NCBI GenBank assembly: GCA_937871145.1
Contig: CALMXN010000336.1
Coordinates: forward strand, 1-9,215
Source of the DNA: an uncultured Clostridia bacterium
GTDB taxonomy: Bacteria > Bacillota > Clostridia > Oscillospirales > Ruminococcaceae
DNA: 9,215 nucleotides
Direction of reading: 5' to 3'
Position numbers and translations under genes: made by a program. Of the stretch, positions 1 to 4,976 are shown in pieces. The notes under the pieces were generated by a model. The model ran no database searches, was not told the DNA's origin, and saw only the letters and a program-made list of their open reading frames with translations. The stretch's first letter is position 1. Each line of letters begins with the position of its first letter.

Positions 1-8
1 ACGAACCC

Positions 9-37
9 TTGACACTGAACGTCCACTCCTTTATAAT
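9..37 (+). promoter_or_regulatory. Perfect sigma-A consensus promoter, no gene directly downstream
   Basis: TTGACA (9-14), a 17-bp spacer and TATAAT (32-37) match the housekeeping promoter consensus exactly. Transcription would start near 44. No plausible coding sequence with a ribosome binding site follows before the rpmG promoter at 236. It may be a distal promoter for the rpmG operon or may drive a short non-coding RNA ending near the hairpin at 272-295. In such AT-rich DNA chance matches occur, but a 12/12 match with ideal spacing is uncommon. Confidence 0.6.
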
Positions 38-235
38 AGTATATAGAACAGATATGCATCTGCATGATTTTACGATTATAATATTATACCATATTAATTC
101 AACATCTGCAATATGTTAATAGTTTATAATAAAAAGTCCACAGCTGGATAAAACTGCACATCGTATAAAATAATATATGAGAAAACCAGCCTTATTATCA
201 GTAAAAACTTTATAAAAAATTATTCGTAAAATTAC
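38..235. other. AT-rich intergenic region, no gene seen
   Basis: This stretch has very high A+T content, stops in all frames and no ribosome binding site followed by a sensible reading frame. Only weak structure is visible: a 5-bp hairpin CAGAT/ATCTG at 49-62 and an imperfect inverted repeat around 92-122. A minus-strand open frame crosses it but has biased, unprotein-like composition. If the promoter at 9-37 is active, this is the transcribed body of a leader or small RNA. Confidence 0.5.
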
Positions 236-265
236 TTGACTTATATATGTGTAATATGTTATAGT
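236..265 (+). promoter_or_regulatory. Extended -10 promoter of the rpmG-secE-nusG-rplK-rplA operon
   Basis: TTGACT (236-241) and TATAGT (260-265) lie 18 bp apart, and TG at 257-258 gives the extended -10 form TGnTATAGT. The predicted start is near 271-273, leaving a leader of about 145 nt before rpmG. It is the nearest good promoter upstream of the operon and no terminator separates rpmG from rplA, so it probably drives all five genes. Confidence 0.7.
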
Positions 266-271
266 TATATT

Positions 272-295
272 ACCTCTTTTGAGGTTTATTTTTTT
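272..295 (+). terminator. Short hairpin plus T-tract at the operon transcript start
   Basis: ACCTC (272-276), a TTTT loop and GAGGT (281-285) are followed by a T-rich run to 295. The shape is that of a weak intrinsic terminator. It sits exactly where the 236-265 promoter should begin transcription, so it could stop transcripts arriving from the promoter at 9-37 while scarcely affecting RNA that begins at the hairpin itself. Alternatively it is simply a 5' end stabilising hairpin. The stem is only 5 bp. Confidence 0.35.
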
Positions 296-347
296 GCGCG
301 CTTTTTTATAAAACCGCAGGAATATTGACTTTATTGAGGGAGGCAAA

Positions 348-417
348 GTCTGCAAAAGCAGACAGTTCGACTGTATTCTGCTCATACAGAATACAAATTT
401 GGTCAGGAGGTGCCGAA
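348..417 (+). promoter_or_regulatory. Structured 5' leader of rpmG
   Basis: Successive stems lie just before the gene. GTCTGC (348-353) pairs with GCAGAC (358-363) around an AAAA loop. GTATTCTG (373-380) pairs perfectly with CAGAATAC (387-394). An alternative ACAGT/ACTGT stem (362-366 with 370-374) would compete with both. A further weak stem (398-402 with 413-417) would put the AGGAGG ribosome binding site (405-410) in its loop. This looks like a regulatory leader, perhaps for ribosomal-protein feedback; I do not recognise a named family. Confidence 0.45.
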
Positions 418-567
418 ATGAGAGTTAAGGTTACATTGGCATGCACAGAGTGCAAGCAGAGAAATTACAACTCAAAGAAAAACAAGAAGAATGATCCGGA
501 CAGGCTTGAAATGAATAAATACTGCAAGTTCTGTAAGAAACATACTCTTCACAAAGAAACCAAATAG
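418..567 (+). CDS. rpmG: Ribosomal protein L33 (bL33), zinc-binding form
   Basis: The 49-residue protein is a component of the large ribosomal subunit near the E site. Two CxxC knuckles are visible, Cys9/Cys12 and Cys36/Cys39, which is the zinc-ribbon (C+) form; many bacteria also carry cysteine-free paralogues. The sequence begins MRVKVTLACTEC and includes the typical N-Y-x-S-K-K-N-K-K-N stretch. Start choice: ATG 418 follows AGGAGG (405-410) by 7 nt; the frame stays open upstream to 325 but that extension covers the leader hairpins and lacks family similarity. It is the first gene of the operon, 19 nt before secE, an arrangement (rpmG-secE-nusG) common in Gram-positive bacteria. Confidence 0.97.
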   Translation: MRVKVTLACTECKQRNYNSKKNKKNDPDRLEMNKYCKFCKKHTLHKETK

Positions 568-586
568 CGGGAAGGTGGGGCTGACA

Positions 587-871
587 ATGAAAAAAGATCA
601 AATTGACGTTTCACAGAGCTCAACTGAAGAAAAAAAATCAGCTAAAAAAACTGATTCAAAAAAATCCGCAAAGGCTGTAAAAAAACCAAGCAAGATTAAG
701 AAGTTCTTCAAGGACCTTAAATCTGAGGTTAAAAAAATAGTATGGCCTACAAAAAAACAGGTGCTCAATAACACTGGCGTTGTTCTTATAGCTATGGCTA
801 TTACTGCACTATTCATCGGGGGAGTTGACCTCGGATTGAAATCGCTGCTTGATCTCGTTCTGAAAAGATAA
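587..871 (+). CDS. secE: Preprotein translocase subunit SecE
   Basis: This is the 94-residue essential small subunit of the SecYEG channel; it clamps SecY in the cytoplasmic membrane. A Lys/Ser/Ala-rich cytoplasmic N-terminal extension (residues 1-36) precedes an amphipathic helix and the hallmark EVKKIVWPT motif (47-55). One transmembrane helix follows (about 64-84) with a short C-terminal tail. Single-span SecE of this size is usual for Gram-positive bacteria, whereas the Escherichia coli protein has three spans. ATG 587 follows a GAAGGTGGGG purine run with 6 nt spacing. An in-frame GTG at 575 lies within that run and is less likely. nusG follows 67 nt downstream, the standard secE-nusG pairing. 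Confidence 0.95.
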   Translation: MKKDQIDVSQSSTEEKKSAKKTDSKKSAKAVKKPSKIKKFFKDLKSEVKKIVWPTKKQVLNNTGVVLIAMAITALFIGGVDLGLKSLLDLVLKR

Positions 872-938
872 TCAGACAAGCGAAATCAGATTAAAACGTA
901 TTTAAGTCTTATGACTTGAATTGTGTGGAGGTAAAACA

Positions 939-1481
939 ATGTCAGAATCAGCAAAGTGGTATGTTGTTCATACTTATTCCGGTTATGAGAATAAGGTTGC
1001 TCAGAATATCGAAAAAGTTGTTGAAAACCGAAAGCTTCACGATCTTATCCCTGAAATCAGAGTTCCTACTGAACTTGTAACAGAGATGAAGGACAGCAAG
1101 GCTGGACAAGTTGAACGTGAAGTTGAACGAAAGGTATTCCCAAGCTATGTTCTGGTTAAAATGGTACTGACAGACGATTCATGGTATGTCGTTAGAAATA
1201 CCAGAGGCGTTACAGGATTTGTCGGACCTGGATCAAAGCCAATTCCTCTTTCAGAAGCAGAGGTTGCAAGCCTTGGTGTTGACAAGAACAAGTCATTTGA
1301 AGTTAATTTCAAAGAGGGCGACAATGTTACAATTGTTGCTGGTACCCTCGAAGGTTTCGTTGGTATCGTTAAGACTATTGATCTTGAAGCAAAAACTGTT
1401 GATGTTGTTGTTTCAATGTTTGGTAGAGATACACCTGCAACACTTGAAATTGCTCAGGTTAAAAAGCTTGAAGAATATTAA
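939..1481 (+). CDS. nusG: Transcription termination/antitermination factor NusG
   Basis: The 180-residue elongation factor binds RNA polymerase through its N-terminal domain and can contact ribosomal protein S10 or Rho through its KOW domain. The NGN domain (about 5-100) starts with KWYVVHTYSGYENKV and contains FPSYVLVKM (67-75) and the W-Y-V-V-R-N-T segment. The KOW domain (about 124-178) has FKEGDNVTIVAGTLEGFVG. Length matches the bacterial family (about 175-185). ATG 939 follows GGAGG (927-931) by 7 nt; an in-frame TTG at 921 has no ribosome binding site of its own. A small hairpin (TTTAAGTC with GACTTGAA, 901-920) lies just upstream. rplK is 130 nt downstream, and that gap holds an L1-type leader. 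Confidence 0.97.
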   Translation: MSESAKWYVVHTYSGYENKVAQNIEKVVENRKLHDLIPEIRVPTELVTEMKDSKAGQVEREVERKVFPSYVLVKMVLTDDSWYVVRNTRGVTGFVGPGSKPIPLSEAEVASLGVDKNKSFEVNFKEGDNVTIVAGTLEGFVGIVKTIDLEAKTVDVVVSMFGRDTPATLEIAQVKKLEEY

Positions 1482-1499
1482 TTTCGACTTATCGGAAGA

Positions 1500-1605
1500 A
1501 AGCAGAAAATATGCTTGTTAGTTGCAGATAACATATTAAATGCTTTAAGTGGGAGGGCTGAAATAATTTTTATCAGCTCGACTTTTACCACAATTTATGG
1601 AGGTG
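1500..1605 (+). promoter_or_regulatory. Putative L1-binding leader upstream of rplK
   Basis: The spacer contains an AAGCA/TGCTT stem (1500-1504 with 1512-1516). GTGGGAG (1549-1555) follows, then a hairpin closed by GCTGA/TCAGC (1557-1561 with 1573-1577), and then TTTTACCAC (1583-1591), so GTGG can pair with CCAC. GTGGGAG and AUACCAC form the two strands of the L1 binding site of 23S rRNA, and L1 is known to repress its own operon by binding an mRNA mimic. The structure lies just before the ribosome binding site (1599-1605), so binding could block initiation. The mimicry is read by eye, without covariation support. Confidence 0.6.
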
Positions 1606-1611
1606 CAAAAA

Positions 1612-2037
1612 ATGGCACAAAAGGTAACAGGCTACATTAAATTGCAAATTGCAGCTGGAAAAGCAACACCAGCACCACCTGTTGGACCAGCACTTGGACA
1701 ACATGGTGTTAATATCATGGCATTTACAAAAGAATTCAACGAGCGCACAAAGAACGATGTTGGACTTATCATTCCAGTAGTTATCACAGTTTACGCTGAC
1801 CGTTCTTTCTCTTTTGTTACAAAGACTCCGCCAGCAGCAGTTCTTATCAAGAAGGCTTGCGGAATTGAATCAGGTTCAGGCGTTCCAAACAAAACTAAAG
1901 TTGCTAAAATCACAAAAGAGCAGATCAAGAAGATTGCAGAGCAGAAAATGCCTGATCTTAATGCTGCTACTGTTGAAACAGCAATGAGTATGATAGCAGG
2001 AACAGCTCGTTCAATGGGTATTGTCGTAGAAGACTAA
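1612..2037 (+). CDS. rplK: Ribosomal protein L11 (uL11)
   Basis: The 141-residue protein binds the GTPase-associated region of 23S rRNA at the base of the L7/L12 stalk and takes part in factor-dependent GTP hydrolysis and the stringent response. The N-terminal domain (1-70) begins MAQKVTGYIKLQIAAGKATP and carries the proline-rich PAPPVGPALGQHGVNIM. The RNA-binding C-terminal domain (about 72-141) contains KTPPAAVLIKKA and ends in GTARSMGIVVED. Length equals that of other Firmicutes L11. ATG 1612 is chosen because it follows GGAGGTG (1599-1605) by 6 nt; an upstream in-frame ATG at 1597 would place the ribosome binding site inside the gene. It is cotranscribed with rplA. Confidence 0.98.
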   Translation: MAQKVTGYIKLQIAAGKATPAPPVGPALGQHGVNIMAFTKEFNERTKNDVGLIIPVVITVYADRSFSFVTKTPPAAVLIKKACGIESGSGVPNKTKVAKITKEQIKKIAEQKMPDLNAATVETAMSMIAGTARSMGIVVED

Positions 2038-2067
2038 TTCCCTGTCCGTCGTTCTATATAAAAATTT

Positions 2068-2176
2068 TCAAAGCATGAAATATGCTTTGATTGCGAGATA
2101 TCGCAAGGTGGCTGTAATATTACAGTTTACCCGCTGGTGGGAGGAACATTCCGCTAATTACCACTTATGAGGGAGG
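2068..2176 (+). promoter_or_regulatory. Second putative L1-binding leader, upstream of rplA
   Basis: A row of hairpins fills the rplK-rplA spacer. TCAAAGCAT pairs with ATGCTTTGA (2068-2076 with 2082-2090). TTGCGA pairs with TCGCAA (2091-2096 with 2101-2106). CTGTA pairs with TACAG (2112-2116 with 2121-2125). Next comes GGTGGGAG (2136-2143), a small GGA/TCC hairpin, and TAATTACCAC (2155-2164), so GTGG can pair with CCAC. The last element closely resembles the L1 site of 23S rRNA and repeats the layout seen before rplK. It ends 6 nt before the GGGAGG ribosome binding site of rplA (2171-2176). The inferred role is translational feedback by L1. Confidence 0.6.
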
Positions 2177-2184
2177 AAAAATTA

Positions 2185-2880
2185 ATGAAACATGGCAAGA
2201 AATATGTTGATAGCTCAAAGGTTATCGACAGAACAAAAATGTATGAGCCAGGTGAAGCATTAGATATAGCTTCAAAGAATGCTAAAGCAAAATTCGATGA
2301 AACAATAGAAGCACACATCAGATTGGGAGTTGACTCACGTCACGCTGATCAGTTGGTTCGTGGTGCTGTTGTTCTACCAAACGGTACAGGTAAAACTATT
2401 CGCGTTGTTGTATTCTGCAAGGATGAGAAAATGGTTGCTGCTAAAGAAGCTGGAGCTGATTTTGTAGGAGCAGAAGATCTTGTTGAAAAGATCACTAAAG
2501 AAAACTGGATGGACTTTGACGTAGTTATTGCTTCACCAGATATGATGGGACTTGTTGGACGTCTTGGTAAGGTTCTCGGACCTCGTGGTCTTATGCCTAA
2601 CCCTAAGGCTGGAACAGTTACACCTGACGTTGCAAGAGCTGTTAAAGAAGCTAAAGCTGGTAAGATTGAATATCGTCTTGATAAGACAAACATTATTCAC
2701 TGTACAATCGGTAAGGCTTCATTCGGACAGGAAAAGCTTGAACAAAACTTCAATACTCTTATTGATGCAATCATTAAAGCTAAGCCATCAGCTGCAAAAG
2801 GTCAGTACCTCAAGTCAGTTGTTGTTGCATCAACAATGGGACCTGGTGTCAGAATCAACACATCTAAATACGGCGTATAA
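2185..2880 (+). CDS. rplA: Ribosomal protein L1 (uL1)
   Basis: The 231-residue protein forms the mobile L1 stalk that guides E-site tRNA release, and in bacteria it represses translation of its own mRNA. The family signature is clear: GRLGKVLGPRGLMPNPK at about residues 125-141, followed by AGTVT. Domain I is formed by the N- and C-terminal parts, and domain II by about residues 68-158. The end STMGPGVRINTSKYGV is typical. ATG 2185 follows GGGAGG (2171-2176) by 8 nt; an in-frame ATG at 2167 would translate the ribosome binding site and adds residues not found in the family. A strong terminator lies 12 nt after the stop, so this is the last gene of the operon. Confidence 0.98.
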   Translation: MKHGKKYVDSSKVIDRTKMYEPGEALDIASKNAKAKFDETIEAHIRLGVDSRHADQLVRGAVVLPNGTGKTIRVVVFCKDEKMVAAKEAGADFVGAEDLVEKITKENWMDFDVVIASPDMMGLVGRLGKVLGPRGLMPNPKAGTVTPDVARAVKEAKAGKIEYRLDKTNIIHCTIGKASFGQEKLEQNFNTLIDAIIKAKPSAAKGQYLKSVVVASTMGPGVRINTSKYGV

Positions 2881-2892
2881 TTTCACACGATT

Positions 2893-2920
2893 AAAGGACA
2901 CTACACAGTGTCCTTTTTTA
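2893..2920 (+). terminator. Intrinsic terminator after rplA
   Basis: AAAGGACACT (2893-2902) pairs perfectly with AGTGTCCTTT (2907-2916) around an ACAC loop, with T residues continuing to 2919. It ends the rpmG-rplA operon and separates it from rplJL. Confidence 0.92.
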
Positions 2921-2950
2921 TTTGATATTTGCTGCGACGACAGTAATGTA

Positions 2951-3038
2951 GCTGATTTCGTGCTTCGACCTTTTATTACTTTATAAATTTCAGTTTTATT
3001 GTGCGAAGGCTTTGGGGGCGACCGCAAAGCCTTCGAAG
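2951..3038. repeat. Palindrome-bearing interspersed repeat, copy A
   Basis: The first half (2953-2983) is a 31-nt block identical to 3237-3267. The second half has CGAAGGCTTTG (3004-3014) pairing over 11 bp with CAAAGCCTTCG (3025-3035), around a loop containing GGGGCGACCG. The 19-nt segment at 3013-3031 is identical to 3298-3316. Compensating differences are visible: here the arm reads AGGCTTTG, in copy B it is AGGGG with a different partner. No coding potential is convincing. It is probably a dispersed non-autonomous intergenic element, though I cannot name the family. Confidence 0.75.
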
Positions 3039-3057
3039 TTAAGAAGTATTTCATTAT

Positions 3058-3192
3058 GTCATTTCTTGTCTTGATACAAGAAATGACGAAAGAAAATCAA
3101 GTCAAATCCTCAGACACGCGTTCGCTGTCGCTCCACAACTCGGATTTGACGTTTCTGCACTTCGATGTCTACTTTGAGTGACGGTCGCTCAA
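3058..3192. repeat. Hairpin-dense core between the two repeat copies
   Basis: Three inverted repeats follow in a row. GTCATTTCTTGT (3058-3069) pairs with ACAAGAAATGAC (3076-3087), a perfect 12-bp stem. GTCAAATCC (3101-3109) pairs with GGATTTGAC (3142-3150), enclosing an imperfect GACA/TGTC hairpin. TTGAGTGA (3174-3181) pairs with TCGCTCAA (3185-3192) with one wobble. A frame is open through it (to 3181), but the sequence is better explained by palindromes than by codons. None has a T-tract, so these are not ordinary terminators. Confidence 0.65.
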
Positions 3193-3234
3193 TCAACCAG
3201 TTAAGTTTTAATTTCTATTCGTAATTTGTATGTG

Positions 3235-3329
3235 GTTGATTTCGTGCTTCGACCTTTTATTACTTTACAAAGGTTAGTTATACTGTGCGAAGGGGTATGG
3301 GGGCGACCGCAAAGCCCCAGCGCCCCTTC
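3235..3329. repeat. Palindrome-bearing interspersed repeat, copy B
   Basis: This is a direct repeat of copy A, 284 bp further on. It keeps the 31-nt identical left block (3237-3267), TGTGCGAAGG (3284-3293) and the 19-nt block (3298-3316). GAAGGGG (3289-3295) pairs with CCCCTTC (3323-3329), and an inner GGGGC/GCCCC pair (3300-3304 with 3314-3318) is possible. TGCGAAGGGGTATG (3286-3299) also occurs at the right end of the window. Confidence 0.75.
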
Positions 3330-3410
3330 ATGTACAAAACTGAAAGATAGTATAAATTTCGCTTCCCTTCACATTGCAAAATTACTAAAAAACATAAAAT
3401 ACCTAAAATA

Positions 3411-3439
3411 TTGACAATATTACAAAAACGTGCTAATAT
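3411..3439 (+). promoter_or_regulatory. Promoter of the small membrane protein gene
   Basis: TTGACA (3411-3416), a 17-bp spacer and TAATAT (3434-3439) preceded by TGC give an extended -10 promoter with a perfect -35. The predicted start is about 27 nt before the ATG at 3472, leaving room for the AAGGGGG ribosome binding site. Confidence 0.65.
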
Positions 3440-3471
3440 TATAAAAATATGTAAATAAGGGGGCGCTATTT

Positions 3472-3690
3472 ATGTTTGGCAGTTCATATCCTGAAGACGA
3501 CAATTTTTTTGACTCGTTCTGCGATGTTATTTCACAGTTAGGAGTTTCTCTCCTGTATCTTTGTCTGGCATTTATGGTGGCGGCAATCGGACTGTTCTTT
3601 ATTGCAAAATTCCGTAAGGCAAATAAAGAATTAAAGCAAATGAAGGATGCTCCAGTAAAAACTTTCAGCGAAGAAAATCCAAAAAGTTAA
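3472..3690 (+). CDS. Small single-pass membrane protein of unknown function
   Basis: This 72-residue protein is not one I recognise. An acidic, aromatic N-terminus (SYPEDDNFFDSF) precedes one hydrophobic span at about residues 23-45 (LGVSLLYLCLAFMVAAIGLFFIA). A basic stretch FRKANKELKQMK then suggests the C-terminus is cytoplasmic, and a polar tail ends it. Reality is supported by a good promoter (3411-3439), AAGGGGG 8 nt before ATG 3472, and a coherent hydrophobic and charged layout. It lies alone between two promoters, directly upstream of the rplJL promoter, with no clear terminator of its own, so readthrough into the L10 leader is possible. It could be a regulator or anchor of a membrane complex, but nothing in the sequence says which. 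Confidence 0.75.
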   Translation: MFGSSYPEDDNFFDSFCDVISQLGVSLLYLCLAFMVAAIGLFFIAKFRKANKELKQMKDAPVKTFSEENPKS

Positions 3691-3717
3691 AGCACGATAA
3701 ATTAAGAGAAAAAAGCA

Positions 3718-3746
3718 TTGACAAAACAAATACATAATGGTATACT
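3718..3746 (+). promoter_or_regulatory. Strong promoter of rplJ-rplL
   Basis: TTGACA (3718-3723), a 17-bp spacer and TATACT (3741-3746) with TG at 3738-3739 (extended -10). The predicted start is near 3753, giving a leader of about 165 nt that contains the L10 binding structure. Confidence 0.85.
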
Positions 3747-3752
3747 TATAAA

Positions 3753-3877
3753 GCTATCGTATTCTAAAGACAGTTGGTGGAGTAAAATCCGTAAGTCCAG
3801 CCGAGGAAAGACAAGCAAAGCTAATAAACTTTGTATCCTTTTCCCGTCTTTTAAGATGAGAAAAGGTTTTCTTTTTT
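3753..3877 (+). ncRNA. Ribosomal protein L10 leader (autoregulatory mRNA leader)
   Basis: The segment AAAGACAGTTGGTGG (3766-3780) ... GTCCAGCCGAGGAAAG (3795-3810) has the conserved form of the Firmicutes L10 leader: a stem (GTTGG with CCAGC) with the CCGAGG internal-loop strand, bound by L10 with its L7/L12 partners. A CAAAG/CTTTG hairpin (3816-3820 with 3829-3833) and then a terminator hairpin follow. AAAGAC (3807-3812) could pair with GTCTTT (3846-3851) inside the terminator, giving an antiterminator that L10 binding would disrupt. The leader family is established knowledge; the exact switching helix is my inference. Confidence 0.85.
3837..3877 (+). terminator. Attenuator terminator in the rplJ leader
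   Basis: CCTTTTC (3837-3843) pairs with GAAAAGG (3860-3866). An inner CGTCTT/AAGATG stem (3845-3850 with 3853-3858, one wobble) extends it across a C/A mismatch. An eleven-nucleotide tract, TTTTC followed by six T, comes next (3867-3877). It lies before the rplJ ribosome binding site, so it is an attenuator, not an operon end. Confidence 0.85.
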
Positions 3878-3916
3878 GGAAACGATTTGTGAAACATTTC
3901 GTGGAGGTGAAATTCT

Positions 3917-4420
3917 ATGCCAAGTGAGAAGGTATTACTTCAGAAACAGGAAAAGGTTGCTCAGTTAACTGAACTTTTAAAGGGTGCAGCTGCCGGCGTT
4001 ATCGTTGATTACAAGGGTATTACTGTTGAAGAAGACACCAAGCTCAGAAAAGAGCTTCGTGAAGCTGGTATCTCTTATTCCGTTGAAAAGAACTCATTAC
4101 TTCGTTTTGCTATGAAGAATGTTGGTCTTGATGGTATTACTGGTGCTCTTGAAGGAACAACAGCTATAGCTATCTCAACAGAAGATCAGACTGCTCCAGC
4201 AAGAATTCTCGGCAAATTTGCTGAGAATAAAAAAGACTATTTCAATGTTAAGGCAGGATTTATCGGAGAAGAAATTTACGATGAAAAGAGCGTTATGGCT
4301 CTTTCAAAGATTCCTTCAAAAGAAATTCTTCTTTCACAGCTCGTTGGTTCACTTCAGGGACCAATGCAGAAGCTCGCTGCTATTATCAAAGCAGTTGCAG
4401 ATTCAAAAGAAACAGCATAA
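3917..4420 (+). CDS. rplJ: Ribosomal protein L10 (uL10)
   Basis: The 167-residue protein anchors the L7/L12 dimers to the large subunit, forming the stalk that recruits translation factors. The N-terminal rRNA-binding part contains the family stretch GVIVDYKGITVEEDTKLRKELREAGISYSV, written here in part as VDYKGITVEED then LRKELREAG. SLLRFAMKNVG follows. The C-terminal helix (SLQGPMQKLAAIIKAVADS) is the L7/L12 docking region. Length is usual (about 165-175). ATG 3917 follows GGAGGTGA (3903-3910) by 6 nt. Expression is probably controlled by the L10 leader and attenuator upstream. It is cotranscribed with rplL 83 nt downstream. Confidence 0.98.
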   Translation: MPSEKVLLQKQEKVAQLTELLKGAAAGVIVDYKGITVEEDTKLRKELREAGISYSVEKNSLLRFAMKNVGLDGITGALEGTTAIAISTEDQTAPARILGKFAENKKDYFNVKAGFIGEEIYDEKSVMALSKIPSKEILLSQLVGSLQGPMQKLAAIIKAVADSKETA

Positions 4421-4452
4421 TTATTATGCTGGGCTTTCTGCTTAACGCAGAA
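4413..4452 (+). promoter_or_regulatory. Tandem hairpins in the rplJ-rplL spacer
   Basis: CAGCATAA (4413-4420) pairs with TTATGCTG (4424-4431), so the rplJ stop codon sits in the stem and loop. TTCTGC (4436-4441) pairs with GCAGAA (4447-4452). There is no T-tract, so neither is a terminator. Such spacer hairpins could be an mRNA processing or stability signal helping rplL be made in excess over rplJ, as stalk stoichiometry requires; that role is inferred. Confidence 0.45.
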
Positions 4453-4503
4453 TATTACCGCTCATAACTGAGCAAATTCAAATTATAAAGGAGATTAATT
4501 ATC

Positions 4504-4875
4504 ATGGCTTCAGAGAAAATTTTAAAATTTGTTGAAGACGTAAAGTCATTAAGTGTACTTGAACTTGCTGAACTTGTTGAGGCAATCCAGGAAGAATTCG
4601 GTGTAACAGCTGCAGTAGCTGCTGCTCCAGCTGCAGGTGGAGCTGCTCCAGCTGCTGAAGAAAAGACAGAATTTGACGTAGTTCTCGTTTCATTCGGTGA
4701 TGCTAAGATGAACGTTATCAAGGCTATTAAGGAAATCACAGGTCTTGGACTTAAAGAGTCTAAGGAACTTGTTGAAGGTGCTCCAAAGGCAGTTAAAGAA
4801 GGTGCTTCAAAGGCTGACGCTGAAGAAATCAAGACAAAACTTGAAGCTGCTGGCGCAACTGTTGAACTTAAGTAA
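4504..4875 (+). CDS. rplL: Ribosomal protein L7/L12 (bL12)
   Basis: This 123-residue multimeric stalk protein recruits and activates the GTPase factors EF-Tu, EF-G and IF2. Three parts are visible: an N-terminal dimerisation domain (1-33, with the SVLELAELVEAIQEEFGV segment), a flexible Ala/Gly/Pro hinge (about 35-52), and the globular C-terminal domain (about 54-123) with FDVVLVSFGDAKMNVIKAIK and GLGLKESKELVEGAPKAVKEG written in separate stretches of the fold. AAGGAGAT (4488-4495) lies 8 nt before ATG 4504. A strong terminator follows 16 nt after the stop. rpoB, the usual next gene in bacteria, is not present. Confidence 0.98.
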   Translation: MASEKILKFVEDVKSLSVLELAELVEAIQEEFGVTAAVAAAPAAGGAAPAAEEKTEFDVVLVSFGDAKMNVIKAIKEITGLGLKESKELVEGAPKAVKEGASKADAEEIKTKLEAAGATVELK

Positions 4876-4891
4876 TTTAATTTCACTTTCT

Positions 4892-4929
4892 AAATATCAC
4901 TCACAGGTTTCTGTGGGTGATATTTTTTT
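4892..4929 (+). terminator. Intrinsic terminator after rplL
   Basis: A 15-bp stem with one wobble (4892-4906 with 4911-4925), GTTT loop and T run to 4929. The arms include ATCACTCACAG and CTGTGGGTGAT. It closes the rplJL operon before the DUF805 gene. Confidence 0.93.
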
Positions 4930-4976
4930 GTCTCTCTGCATAGTATTAATAAATACTAGATAAAAGGAGAGGTTAT

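Noticed and set aside
116..385. Minus-strand open frame of 89 residues upstream of rpmG
   Set aside because: Crosses the rpmG promoter and leader hairpins, has AT-driven residue composition, no ribosome binding site and no family resemblance.
266..417. A tRNA (such as tRNA-Trp, often found near secE) in the stretch before rpmG
   Set aside because: The stems there do not form a cloverleaf; there is no acceptor stem pairing or proper T-loop sequence in position.
2893..2920. Repeat-family hairpin rather than a terminator after rplA
   Set aside because: Sequence is unrelated to the repeat copies and has the stem, tetraloop and T-tract of an ordinary intrinsic terminator.
2951..3329. CRISPR array
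   Set aside because: Only two dissimilar-length copies, 284 bp apart, with palindromes between them; spacing and repeat length do not fit an array, and no cas gene is present.
2999..3414. Two short plus-strand open frames in the rplA-to-small-protein spacer
   Set aside because: They consist of the repeats and inverted repeats; their translations follow palindromes, not protein-like patterns, and starts lack suitable ribosome binding sites.
3718..3927. Plus-strand open frame over the rplJ leader
   Set aside because: It begins within the -35 element and runs through the L10 leader and attenuator; the region is explained as regulatory RNA.
4455..4886. Minus-strand open frame opposite rplL
   Set aside because: Antisense shadow produced by the alanine- and glutamate-rich codons of rplL.
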